A DNA stretch of 20,931 bases from Streptomyces sp. (GTDB lineage Bacteria; Actinomycetota; Actinomycetes; Streptomycetales; Streptomycetaceae). Where the stretch lies: contig DOWQ01000610.1 in the NCBI GenBank assembly GCA_003519485.1, forward strand, positions 1-20,931. The letters are read 5' to 3'. The position numbers and the translations under genes were made by a program. Positions 14,348 through 20,931 of the stretch are shown piece after piece (positions within the stretch are counted from its first letter, which is position 1; each line of letters starts with the position of its first letter). The notes beneath the pieces were generated by a model. The model did no database searches. It was given only the letters and a program-made list of their open reading frames with translations, and was not told the origin of the DNA.

Positions 14348-15088
14348 ATGCCTGGCTCCGAGGACGCCGCGATATCCGGTCTGACCGCCCCTGAGCTGGG
14401 CGGCATCCGGCGGCTGACCGCGTTGGAGGCGGTACGGGCCCGGATTGCCCTCGCCGTCGATCTCGGCCTGCTGGCACCCGGCGAACGCCTGCCGGGCACC
14501 GACCGGATCGCCGCCGCCCTCGGCGTCGGGGAGATCACCGTCCGTCGCGCCCTGGTCTCCCTGTGCGCGGACGGGCTGCTGGAACGCCGGCGCGGCCGGA
14601 ACGGCGGAACGCTGATCGCCGAGCGGCCGCCCCGGGGCAAGGTCGCCGCGACCGACGTGTACCGCTCGGACGCCGAGGCGGTGCGCCGGCTCATCGACCA
14701 CCGGCTCACCCTCGAATGCGGCATCGCCCACCTCGCCGCCGGCCACGCGGCCGGCGCCGCCCTCGCCGGGCTCCAGGAACTGGTCGAGGAGATGGACCGC
14801 GCGCCGAGCTGGGCCGAATTCCACGACTGCGACGAGCGCTTCCACCTCGCGCTCGCCGAAGCGACCGGCGTCCCGTCGATCGCCGGCCCCTACGGCGCCG
14901 TACTGCGCGAGCTGTACCGCTACTACCTCCCGTATCCGCTGGAGGCCCTGCGCGACTCGAACTGCGAGCACCGCGAACTGCTGGCCGCGCTGCGCCGGCA
15001 GGACGCCGCCGCGGCGGCCGCGGTCGCGCAGCGCCATGTCGAGGTGCTGCACCGGACGATGTTCGTCGGCCTGCTGGGGCGCGCCTGA
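14348..15088 (+). CDS. GntR-family transcriptional regulator, FCD (FadR) subfamily
   Basis: A 246-residue DNA-binding regulator. The winged helix occupies about residues 24-92: LEAVRARIALAVDLGLLAPGERLPGTDRIAAALGVGEITVRRALVSLCADGLLERRRGRNGGTLIA. The all-helical FCD effector domain follows, with the likely metal/ligand His and Asp residues in FHDCDERFHLALAEATG, NCEHRELLAAL and QRHVEVLH. The ATG at 14348 has AAGGTGG 6 bases upstream. Divergent to the nitrilase-permease pair with 106 bases between the starts, it is presumably their repressor and may control itself. FCD ligands are usually small organic or amino acids, which fits the transporter next door. Confidence 0.93.
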   Translation: MPGSEDAAISGLTAPELGGIRRLTALEAVRARIALAVDLGLLAPGERLPGTDRIAAALGVGEITVRRALVSLCADGLLERRRGRNGGTLIAERPPRGKVAATDVYRSDAEAVRRLIDHRLTLECGIAHLAAGHAAGAALAGLQELVEEMDRAPSWAEFHDCDERFHLALAEATGVPSIAGPYGAVLRELYRYYLPYPLEALRDSNCEHRELLAALRRQDAAAAAAVAQRHVEVLHRTMFVGLLGRA

Positions 15089-15120
15089 CGGCTCTGCGGA
15101 CGCGCCCGCGGACGCGTCAG
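15083..15120 (+). terminator. Weak terminator candidate after the GntR gene
   Basis: CCTGACG (15083-15089) pairs with 15114-15120, overlapping the stop codon. A competing inner stem is GACGCG (15098-15103) with CGCGTC (15112-15117). The region also repeats GCGGACGCG directly. It is weaker than the other hairpins in the window. Confidence 0.35.
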
Positions 15121-16168
15121 GAGCTGCCGGCCGGCGCCCCCTCCCGGCGGACTCGGCACCCGACGGCCATAGGCCCTACGGGGTGAACTTCCCCTCCGGC
15201 CCGCAGCACTCCCGTTCCGGCCTCGGACCGGCCCGGCGAGCGCCTCAAGAACTCCTCCCTCCATCAACGCACCCCCGACTCCTTCTCCCCGGTCGTCCGC
15301 GGCCACTTGAGCCTGCTGTCGACCCCGTCCAGCGACCAGCCGGCGGTCACCCTGGACCCGGCGGCCTACCGGATGGACTCAAGCAGTAGAGCTTCGTACG
15401 GAAAAACCAGAACCCGGAGCAGGGCCCGGCGAAGAAGCTCGGAACCGTGGCTTCTCGCCCTCTGGGACGACGTCCCCCTCGAATACGCCGCAAATTTGCA
15501 CGGCTCGATCATCGGCGGATGTCCGCATGCCTGCACATGCGCGTCCCCGGCGAATACGCCCTCACGCACAACTCCCTGTGGTCGTCAGGCTTCGGCACCC
15601 GGGCCCGGGCTGGATCCAAAGGTATTCGGCACGCTTGCCGGAACGGAGCGAGATGTGTACGCCTTTCATATAGAGCGTGCCTTCAGTACGGCCGCAGCCC
15701 CGGGGTCTCATCTCTCATCGTTACTCACACACGGAACCTGCCGAGCCGCCACGTCGCGACGCAGCGTCCCTATGCATGGCCGACCATTAGCTGACCTGTT
15801 TTCAGGTGGCACAGCCGCTGGTCCGGAGCCCGGTTCCGGAACGACACCGGTGAACCGGTATTTGGGCGGAATGTCCATGATGTGCGCCTGTTGGGCCCGT
15901 CTTTGCGGGAGAAGGCGGTTAAATTCCGAATGGGGCGATATAAAGTTTCGCCGTGGTCGGCGTGTGCCGGAGGTCACAGCAAACACCCCTTCCTGGCTCC
16001 GCAGTATCGGTGGTGGGGCTTGTCGGGTGGCCGACTCCCCGATCCGCACAGCCCTTTGGGAAGCCCGTGGGTTGTCGAGCCATCACCCTCAGGCAAAGAT
16101 CCAGCGCATATCGTGATCAGAATTCGCGGTCTGTTCGCAGAGCGTGAATCCACCGGCTTTCCGGACTC
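15121..16168. other. Lower-GC intergenic region of about 1 kb without a recognisable gene
   Basis: From about 15380 the GC content falls visibly below that of the flanking genes, and no frame keeps the strong third-position G/C bias of real genes. A plus-strand stretch at about 15187-15375 does show coding-like codons (ERLKNSSLHQRTPDSFSPVVRGHLSLL, then DQPAVTLDPAAYRMD) but has no start signal and degrades into non-coding sequence. It may be the relic of a lost gene. Small dyads occur, such as ACCTG-TTTT-CAGGT near 15794-15807. No RNA gene or insertion sequence could be identified. Confidence 0.5.
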
Positions 16169-16197
16169 TTGTCTCCGTCAAATGGTTGTGTTTATGT
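16169..16197 (+). promoter_or_regulatory. Candidate promoter of the riboswitch-hydrolase transcript
   Basis: TTGTCT (16169-16174) and TTATGT (16192-16197) are 17 bases apart, about 80 bases ahead of the riboswitch core. A small stem GCCTCCG / CGGAGGC (16204-16210, 16221-16227) follows within the predicted leader. Both boxes are imperfect. Confidence 0.4.
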
Positions 16198-16277
16198 GGC
16201 CTGGCCTCCGGACCCCATGACGGAGGCTCCACCGCCGGAATGCCGAATCCTGTCGCCGGGTCGGTGGACAAGCAGTA

Positions 16278-16432
16278 GCCGAATTCGGCAGGAGCGGGGA
16301 AACCACGTACATGCCGTTGCCGGGCATTCCGCCCGGCACGGCTCGGGGTGAAGCCGTGCCACATTGCGCCCTGGCGCAGCGGGACATGGCCGGGATGATC
16401 CATTCCGAATCCGACAGCTCACCTCGCAGGCG
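16278..16432 (+). promoter_or_regulatory. c-di-AMP riboswitch (ydaO/yuaA type)
   Basis: The conserved blocks of the ydaO aptamer appear in order: GCCGAATTCGGCAGGAGCGG (16278-16297), GGGGAAACCAC (16296-16306), a stem GGCACGGCT / AGCCGTGCC (16335-16343, 16352-16360) presenting CGGGGTGA, then CCGAATCCGACAGCTCACC (16405-16423) and CTCGCAGGCG (16423-16432). ydaO-type riboswitches bind cyclic di-AMP and are known upstream of Rpf-type cell-wall hydrolase genes in Streptomyces, matching the gene that follows. The aptamer ends one base before the AGGAGAGG ribosome-binding site, leaving no space for a terminator between aptamer and gene. The exact 5' boundary is approximate, and the closing P1 stem looks short. 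Confidence 0.85.
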
Positions 16433-16451
16433 TAGGAGAGGATGCACACCC

Positions 16452-17507
16452 ATGTCGCATGGTCGCCACCGACGCCCTGCCACCCCCCTGATCACCCGTC
16501 AATTGAGCCGTTTCTCCGTCGTCCTCACGGCCGGCGGTGCGGGAATTGCCGCGCCGCTCCTCCTTGCGGGCAGCGCGAACGCGGCTCCCGTCTCCGTGTG
16601 GGACAAGGTCGCCGAGTGCGAAAGCAGCGGTGACTGGTCCATCAACTCGGGCAACGGTTACTACGGCGGACTGCAGTTCCAGCAGTCCAGCTGGGAATCG
16701 GTGGGCGGCACCGAGTACGCGCCGCGCGCCGACCTGGCCTCGAAGGACCAGCAGATCGCCGCCGGCGAGAAACTGCTCGCCGAGCAGGGCCCCGAGGCAT
16801 GGCCGAAGTGCGGGCCCGAGGCCGGTCTGAGCCAGGACAGCGGCGAGCCGGACATCGACCCCGGCGCGGAGTCGGGCTCCCAGGATGAGCAGCAGGAATC
16901 CGGGTCCGGCGAGAAGGAGCAGGGCGACGCCGCGGACCTCTACACCGTCGCCAGTGGCGACACGCTGCACAGGATCGCCACCGGCCACGACGTCGAGGGC
17001 GGCTGGGAAGCGATCTACGAGGCCAACCGGGAGACCGTGGGCGACGACCCGGGCGTGATCTTCCCCGGTCAGCAGCTCTCCCTCGCCGGCTCGCAGCCCG
17101 GCGGCGAGCAGGACAGCGGCTCGGAGAGCGGGTCGGACAGCGGCTCGGACAGCGATGCCGCCGACTCCGCCGGCTCGCAGTCGTACCCGGACAACATGGA
17201 CGGCTGGATCCGCGAGGCCCTGGACGTCATGAAGGCCAACGACATCCCCGGCACCTACGAGGGCATCGAGCGGAACATCCTGCGGGAGTCGAGCGGCGAC
17301 CCGAAGGCGATCAACAACACGGACATCAACGCCCAGAACGGCACCCCGTCCATCGGCCTGCTGCAGGTCATCAAGCCGACCTTCGACGCGTACCACGTCC
17401 CCGGCACCGAGAACAGCCAGTGGGACCCGGTCGCCAACATCGTCGCGGCCTGCAACTACGCCGCCGACCAGTACGGCTCGATCGACAACGTCAACGGACC
17501 GTACTGA
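16452..17507 (+). CDS. Secreted peptidoglycan hydrolase: Rpf domain + LysM + SLT domain
   Basis: A 351-residue exported muralytic enzyme. A signal peptide covers residues 1-44 (…LLLAGSANA). The resuscitation-promoting-factor domain spans about 45-126 (VWDKVAECESSGDWSINSGNGYYGGLQF), with catalytic Glu57 and a likely Cys56-Cys120 disulfide. A Glu/Ser/Gly/Gln linker precedes a LysM peptidoglycan-binding module at about 163-212 (YTVASGDTLHRIA, VIFPGQQLSLA). A Ser-Asp-Gly linker leads to a C-terminal SLT-type lytic transglycosylase domain at about 248-347 (ERNILRESSGDPKAINNTD, SIGLLQVIKPTFDAY), with catalytic Glu279. Thus two glycan-cleaving domains share one chain. The ATG at 16452 is preferred because AGGAGAGG lies about 10 bases upstream and directly after the riboswitch; longer in-frame starts would translate the aptamer. 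Likely role: wall remodelling in spore germination or growth, controlled by c-di-AMP. Confidence 0.93.
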   Translation: MSHGRHRRPATPLITRQLSRFSVVLTAGGAGIAAPLLLAGSANAAPVSVWDKVAECESSGDWSINSGNGYYGGLQFQQSSWESVGGTEYAPRADLASKDQQIAAGEKLLAEQGPEAWPKCGPEAGLSQDSGEPDIDPGAESGSQDEQQESGSGEKEQGDAADLYTVASGDTLHRIATGHDVEGGWEAIYEANRETVGDDPGVIFPGQQLSLAGSQPGGEQDSGSESGSDSGSDSDAADSAGSQSYPDNMDGWIREALDVMKANDIPGTYEGIERNILRESSGDPKAINNTDINAQNGTPSIGLLQVIKPTFDAYHVPGTENSQWDPVANIVAACNYAADQYGSIDNVNGPY

Positions 17508-17534
17508 GCCGCGTCCCGCGTCGGAACCATCGGT

Positions 17535-17567
17535 TTCCCTTCGGACCTGCGACAGGTCCGAAGGGAA
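17535..17567 (+). terminator. Terminator hairpin of the Rpf-LysM-SLT gene
   Basis: Bases 17535-17549 pair perfectly with 17553-17567 around a CGA loop. The stem can extend by three pairs past a single bulged T. It begins 28 bases after the stop codon. Confidence 0.75.
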
Positions 17568-17595
17568 CCGGCCGGCACCTCCCACCGGTACCGCA

Positions 17596-17636
17596 GCGTG
17601 CGGTGCGCTCCCAGGTAGCCGGAGCGCACCGCACGC
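17596..17636 (-). terminator. Terminator hairpin of the amidase gene
   Basis: GCGTGCGGTGCGCTCC (17596-17611) pairs perfectly with 17621-17636 around a 9-base loop. It starts 8 bases past the amidase stop codon. Together with the hairpin at 17535-17567 it separates two convergent genes. Confidence 0.7.
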
Positions 17637-17643
17637 GGCGCGT

Positions 17644-18993
17644 TCAGGCGACAGGCGCCGTGCGCCGCCAGGGGTGGCGGGACTCGATCCCGGCGGCCAG
17701 GTCGAGCAGCACATGCTCACGGCCGGGCAGGGCCACGAGCTGGACCGACAGCGGCTCTCCGGTCGGATGTGAGCTCCAGGGCAGCGTGAGAGCCGGCCAG
17801 CCGACGAGGTTCCAGGCCGGTGTCATCGGCGCGTACGCCGTGTTCACCGATAGGTTCGCGAGCCAGCCGCGCTCGTGCCACGCCGCTGCCGCAGGCCCGC
17901 GCCGGGCGAGGCCCGGAGTCACCAGCACGTCGTGGCCCGCGAAGAACCGCGTCATCCGCTCGCGCATCCGGTCCCGGGGTCCCGTACGCGTCAGCGGAGT
18001 GCGGCCCAGCAGTCGGCCGGCCGCGATGTGGCCCCGGGTGCGCCGGGTCAGCAGCCGGGGATCGAGGCCTTCGGCGTCCCGGGCGGTGCCCGCTGTCCAG
18101 CGCGCCAGGACGGTGGCGCCGAGCGTGAGGGGATAGGGCGGATCGGCCGGCCGGACGTGGTGTCCGGCGCCGGCGAGCAGTACGCCCGCGTCACGCGCCG
18201 CCCGCGCACAAGCGCGGCTGATCATGACGCCGGGCAGCGGGCTGCGGGTGGAGACGGCGATCCGCAGCGGTTCGGGCGCGGGGCGGCTCTCCTGCGGATC
18301 CTCCCCGGCCAGGACGGAGAGCATCAGCCGGGCGTCGGCGGCCGTGCCGGCCAGCGGCCCGTTCTCGGACATGCCGAACCAGTCGCCGTTGCCGATCCCC
18401 GCGGGCACCGTGCCGTGTCCGGGCTTGAGCCCGATCAGCCCGCAGTTGGCGGCCGGGATGCGCAACGAGCCCATGCCGTCGTTGCCGAGGGCGATGGGCA
18501 CGGCTCCGTACGCCACCGCGGCCGCGCTGCCGCCCGACGAGCCACCCGCGGTGCGCGAGGTGTTCCAGGGATTCGCGGTGATGCCGTGGATCCCGTCCGT
18601 CGTTCCGAAGACGCACAGCTCGGGCACGTTCGTCAGACCCACCACGACGGCGCCGGCGGCGCGCAGCCGGGCCACCGTGATGTGGTCCTCGACAGCCGGC
18701 GCGGCGGAGGTGGCCGCGGAGCCGTTGCGGGTGGCCTCGCCGCGTACCGGCAGGTTGTCCTTCACCGCCACGGGAACGCCGGCGAGCGGCAGCTCCCGGA
18801 GATCCGGCCGGGCGCCGGTCGCGTCCGCCTCCGCGAGCGCTGCCTCGGTCCGTACGACTCTGAAGGCCCCGAACCGGGCATCGTGCCGCTCGATGAACTC
18901 CAGGTGCTCCGCGACCACTTGGCGCGAGGTCACCCGCCTCTCGCGCACCGCCGCGGAGATCTCGACGGCGGTGCGGCCGACCCACTGGGGCAC
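17644..18993 (-). CDS. Amidase (amidase signature family)
   Basis: A 449-residue serine amidase that hydrolyses carboxamides to acid and ammonia. The Ser-cisSer-Lys triad region is visible: K78 in VPVAVKDNLPVRG, cis-Ser in TAGGSSGGSAAAVAYGAVPIALG (around residue 153), and nucleophile Ser176 in NDGMGSLRIPAANCGLIGLKP. The usual D-T/G-G-G-S becomes D-G-M-G-S, a minor change. GTG at 18993 is chosen because GGGAG lies 6 bases upstream; the longer frame to 19137 would overlap the upstream gene and is Arg/Pro-rich. It follows the desulfurase-like gene after 34 bases with no terminator between them, so the two are likely cotranscribed. Substrate unknown. Confidence 0.92.
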   Translation of the reverse strand: MPQWVGRTAVEISAAVRERRVTSRQVVAEHLEFIERHDARFGAFRVVRTEAALAEADATGARPDLRELPLAGVPVAVKDNLPVRGEATRNGSAATSAAPAVEDHITVARLRAAGAVVVGLTNVPELCVFGTTDGIHGITANPWNTSRTAGGSSGGSAAAVAYGAVPIALGNDGMGSLRIPAANCGLIGLKPGHGTVPAGIGNGDWFGMSENGPLAGTAADARLMLSVLAGEDPQESRPAPEPLRIAVSTRSPLPGVMISRACARAARDAGVLLAGAGHHVRPADPPYPLTLGATVLARWTAGTARDAEGLDPRLLTRRTRGHIAAGRLLGRTPLTRTGPRDRMRERMTRFFAGHDVLVTPGLARRGPAAAAWHERGWLANLSVNTAYAPMTPAWNLVGWPALTLPWSSHPTGEPLSVQLVALPGREHVLLDLAAGIESRHPWRRTAPVA

Positions 18994-19027
18994 GCGTACT
19001 CCCTGACTCTGTGACGACTGGTGCGGA

Positions 19028-20293
19028 TCACTGTGCAGGGTCTGTGCGGGAACGTCCAGGGCCGGTCCCGGCGGCCGGGGCCGGTCCGGAGCGGGCACCC
19101 GCGATCTCCGCGACGCCCGCGACCAGCCGGTCGACATCGTCCTCGCTCGAATACGGGGCGAGGCCCGCCCGGACCGCTCCGATGTCGCCGAGCCCCAGCC
19201 GGCGCGACGCCTCCAGCGCGTAGAAGCTGCTCGCAGGCGCGTTCACGCCGAGCCGCGCGAGCTGCTCGTACACCTCCCGGCCGGTGACTCCGGCCACGGA
19301 GAAGAACACCGTCGGGGTGCGGTGCCGCGGCGAGCCGTGCAGGCGTACCCCGTCGATCCGCGACAGCCCGTCGAGCATCCGCGTGAAGAGCCGCTCCTCG
19401 TACTCCTCGACGGCCCGCATCGACTCCAGGACGCGGCCGCGCCGGTCCGGCGCCGAGGACGCCAGGGAGGCGAGGAACTCCACGGCGGCCGTGGTGCCGG
19501 CGAGGAGCTCGTAGGGCAGGGTGCCGAGTTCGAACCGCTCGGGAACGGTGTCGGCCGAGGGCAGCAGCTTGTCGGCACGCAGGGTCGCGAGCAGCTCCGG
19601 CTCGGCGACGACCAGGCCGTGGTGGGGACCGAAGAACTTGTACGGCGAGCAGGTGTAGAAGTCGGCGCCCAGGGCGCGCACGTCGACCGGCGCGTGCGGC
19701 GTCAGGTGCACCCCGTCGACGTACAGCAGCGCCCCGGCCTCGTGCACCGCCTCGGCGATCGCCGGGATGTCGGGCCGGGTGCCGAGGACGTTCGAGGCCC
19801 CGGTGACCGCGACCAGCTTCGTGCGGCCGGAGAGTCGCGCCCGGACGTCGTCGACGGTCAGCTCGCCGGTGCCGCGGTCGAAGTCGGCCCACCGGACCGC
19901 GGCACCGGCGGACTCGGCCGCCTGGATCCACGGCCGGATGTTCGAATCGTGGTCGAGCCGGGTGACGACGACCTCGTCACCGGCGGTCCACCGGCGCGCG
20001 AGAGCCCGCGAGATGTCGTACGTCGCCTGCGTCGCCGACCGGGCGAAGACGACCCCGCGCGGGTCGCAGCCGAGAAGGTCCGCGACCGCCTGACGGGCCT
20101 CGACGACCACCTGCTCGGCCCGGAGCTCGGCAGCGGTCACCGTCCCCCGGTTGGAGATGCCCGAACACATGGCCGCGGCCATCGCCTCGGCGACCCGGCG
20201 GGGGACCTGCGTGCCGCCCGGCCCGTCGAAGTAGGCCACGCCGTGGTCGAGGGCGGGGAACGCGCTGCGGATTCTGGAGACGTCGAGACTCAT
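19028..20293 (-). CDS. Cysteine desulfurase-like PLP enzyme (class V aminotransferase fold)
   Basis: A 421-residue pyridoxal-phosphate enzyme of the SufS-like subfamily. Landmarks are YFDGPGGTQVPRRV at the N-terminus, ARSATQATYDISRAL for the phosphate-binding region, HDSNIRPW, LLYVDGVHLTPH with D193 and H196 lining the cofactor, and TCSPYKFFGPHHG with the Schiff-base Lys219. The YKFFGPH form marks a side branch distinct from true IscS/SufS, and no conserved catalytic Cys loop is evident, so sulfur transfer is not assured. Selenocysteine lyase or another beta-elimination or isomerase role is possible. ATG at 20293 is preferred over 20302 because an AGG-rich site is better spaced for it. A terminator separates it from the upstream oxidase; the amidase follows closely. 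The C-terminus is an Arg/Gly/Pro tail. Confidence 0.9.
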   Translation of the reverse strand: MSLDVSRIRSAFPALDHGVAYFDGPGGTQVPRRVAEAMAAAMCSGISNRGTVTAAELRAEQVVVEARQAVADLLGCDPRGVVFARSATQATYDISRALARRWTAGDEVVVTRLDHDSNIRPWIQAAESAGAAVRWADFDRGTGELTVDDVRARLSGRTKLVAVTGASNVLGTRPDIPAIAEAVHEAGALLYVDGVHLTPHAPVDVRALGADFYTCSPYKFFGPHHGLVVAEPELLATLRADKLLPSADTVPERFELGTLPYELLAGTTAAVEFLASLASSAPDRRGRVLESMRAVEEYEERLFTRMLDGLSRIDGVRLHGSPRHRTPTVFFSVAGVTGREVYEQLARLGVNAPASSFYALEASRRLGLGDIGAVRAGLAPYSSEDDVDRLVAGVAEIAGARSGPAPAAGTGPGRSRTDPAQ

Positions 20294-20381
20294 GGGGGCC
20301 ATCCTGCCCCGCCCGCCGGAGAGGCGAACAAGCGGTGTGACGGGACGGCGCCGGACCGCCCACTGCCCGCCGCAGGACCGC

Positions 20382-20415
20382 CCGCCGCCCCGCGTGCCAC
20401 CGCGCGGGGCGGCGG
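20382..20415 (-). terminator. Terminator hairpin of the FAD-linked oxidase gene
   Basis: CCGCCGCCCCGCG (20382-20394) pairs perfectly with 20403-20415 around an 8-base loop, 20 bases past the oxidase stop codon. It suggests that the desulfurase-like gene has a separate promoter in 20294-20381, which I could not define. Confidence 0.65.
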
Positions 20416-20435
20416 CCGTCCCGGCGACACGACGG

Positions 20436-20931
20436 TCAGGCGAGTACCTTTCCCGGGTTCAGGATGCCGAGCGGGTCGAAGGCCGCTTTGATGTCGCGGT
20501 GCAGCCGGGTGCTCAGGGGCCCGAGCTCCCGGGCGAGCCAGTCCCGCTTGAGCAGGCCGACGCCGTGCTCCCCGGTGATCGTGCCGCCCAGCGAGAGGCC
20601 GAGCCGCATGATGGCGCCGAAGGCGAGCTCCGCCTGCTCGGCCGCGGCCGGATCGCCGCGGTCGAAGACCACCGTCGGGTGCATGTTGCCGTCCCCGACG
20701 TGCCCGGGACAGGCGATCAGCACCCCGTGCTCCGCCGCGATCGCGCTGATCCCGTCGAGCAGGTCGACCAGCCGCGCACGGGGCACCGCCACGTCGTCGA
20801 CCAGGGTGGTGCCGAGCTGTTCCAGCGCCGTGTTCACCAGCCGACGGGCCGCCATCAGCATCGCCGACTCCGCGGCGTCCGACGCCTCGGCGACCTCGAG
20901 GGCGCCCTCGGCGGCACACAACTGTCCCATC
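20436..20931 (-). CDS. FAD-linked oxidase C-terminus (GlcD / D-lactate dehydrogenase type), cut by window edge
   Basis: The last 164 residues of a flavoprotein oxidoreductase for 2-hydroxy acids such as glycolate or D-lactate. Typical C-terminal-domain motifs are VLIACPGHVGDGNMHPTVVFD, with the His that contributes to substrate or metal binding, GGTITGEHGVGLLKRDWL, and the terminal AAFDPLGILNPGKVLA. The N-terminal FAD-binding domain must lie beyond the right edge. The stop at 20436-20438 is followed by a strong hairpin. The gene has the same orientation as the desulfurase-like and amidase genes but is probably a separate unit. Confidence 0.93.
   Translation of the reverse strand, partial: MGQLCAAEGALEVAEASDAAESAMLMAARRLVNTALEQLGTTLVDDVAVPRARLVDLLDGISAIAAEHGVLIACPGHVGDGNMHPTVVFDRGDPAAAEQAELAFGAIMRLGLSLGGTITGEHGVGLLKRDWLARELGPLSTRLHRDIKAAFDPLGILNPGKVLA

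Noticed and set aside
15307..16116. 269-residue plus-strand open frame in the lower-GC gap
   Set aside because: No ribosome-binding site, no third-position G/C bias beyond the first part, and no family resemblance; kept only as a possible relic.
1..20931. CRISPR arrays, tRNA, rRNA, integrase or transposase genes
   Set aside because: None seen: no regular repeat-spacer series, no cloverleaf-like sequence ending in a tRNA-type 3' arm, and no recombinase motifs in any strong frame.

Overview
The window is high-GC actinobacterial chromosome, most likely Streptomyces or a close relative. The coding frames have almost exclusively G/C third positions, GTG starts are common, and several gene families are typical streptomycete ones: a secreted resuscitation-promoting-factor (Rpf) hydrolase behind a ydaO-type riboswitch, a six-cysteine secreted lipase, a CocE/S15-type secreted hydrolase, and small secreted SH3-like proteins. 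I see no phage, plasmid, CRISPR, rRNA, tRNA or insertion-sequence genes. The region reads as a patchwork of short accessory transcription units.

Layout, left to right. (1) Bases 1-2832, all minus strand: a TetR regulator, an acyl-CoA dehydrogenase and an overlapping NDP-forming acyl-CoA synthetase-like gene. The synthetase-like gene carries an apparent frameshift and runs off the left edge. A near-perfect palindrome sits on the promoter of the dehydrogenase operon, so the TetR protein is probably its local repressor. (2) Bases 3103-4127: a small membrane-anchored protein, and a trypsin-like protease reduced to its N-terminal part, with Asp where the catalytic His should be. (3) Bases 4128-6331: mostly non-coding, holding a secreted SH3-like protein with five heptapeptide repeats, two strong hairpins, a hexanucleotide repeat tract and a 69-residue cysteine-containing protein. 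(4) Bases 6834-8222: an AlkB-family demethylase with a very short leader and an SOS-box-like dyad beside its -10, and an acetoacetate-decarboxylase-fold protein. (5) Bases 8567-11429: two secreted alpha/beta hydrolases, each with its own promoter and a hairpin just past its stop codon. (6) Bases 11875-15088: a divergent catabolic module with a GntR/FCD regulator on the plus strand, and a nitrilase-superfamily hydrolase plus an APC-family permease on the minus strand. The hydrolase appears to be transcribed without a leader. (7) Bases 15121-17507: about 1.2 kb of lower-GC sequence without a recognisable gene, then a c-di-AMP (ydaO-type) riboswitch and a cell-wall hydrolase that joins an Rpf muralytic domain, LysM and a second SLT-type lytic transglycosylase domain. 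(8) Bases 17644-20931, minus strand: an amidase, a cysteine-desulfurase-like PLP enzyme and the C-terminus of a GlcD-type FAD-linked oxidase.

The best supported functional stories are c-di-AMP control of a dual-domain peptidoglycan hydrolase, the GntR / nitrilase / permease uptake-and-hydrolysis module, and the TetR-controlled acyl-CoA operon. The most unusual details are the riboswitch abutting the ribosome-binding site, the heptad repeats of the SH3-like protein, and the possible LexA box at the AlkB gene. I did not find a clear, wholly new multi-gene system.
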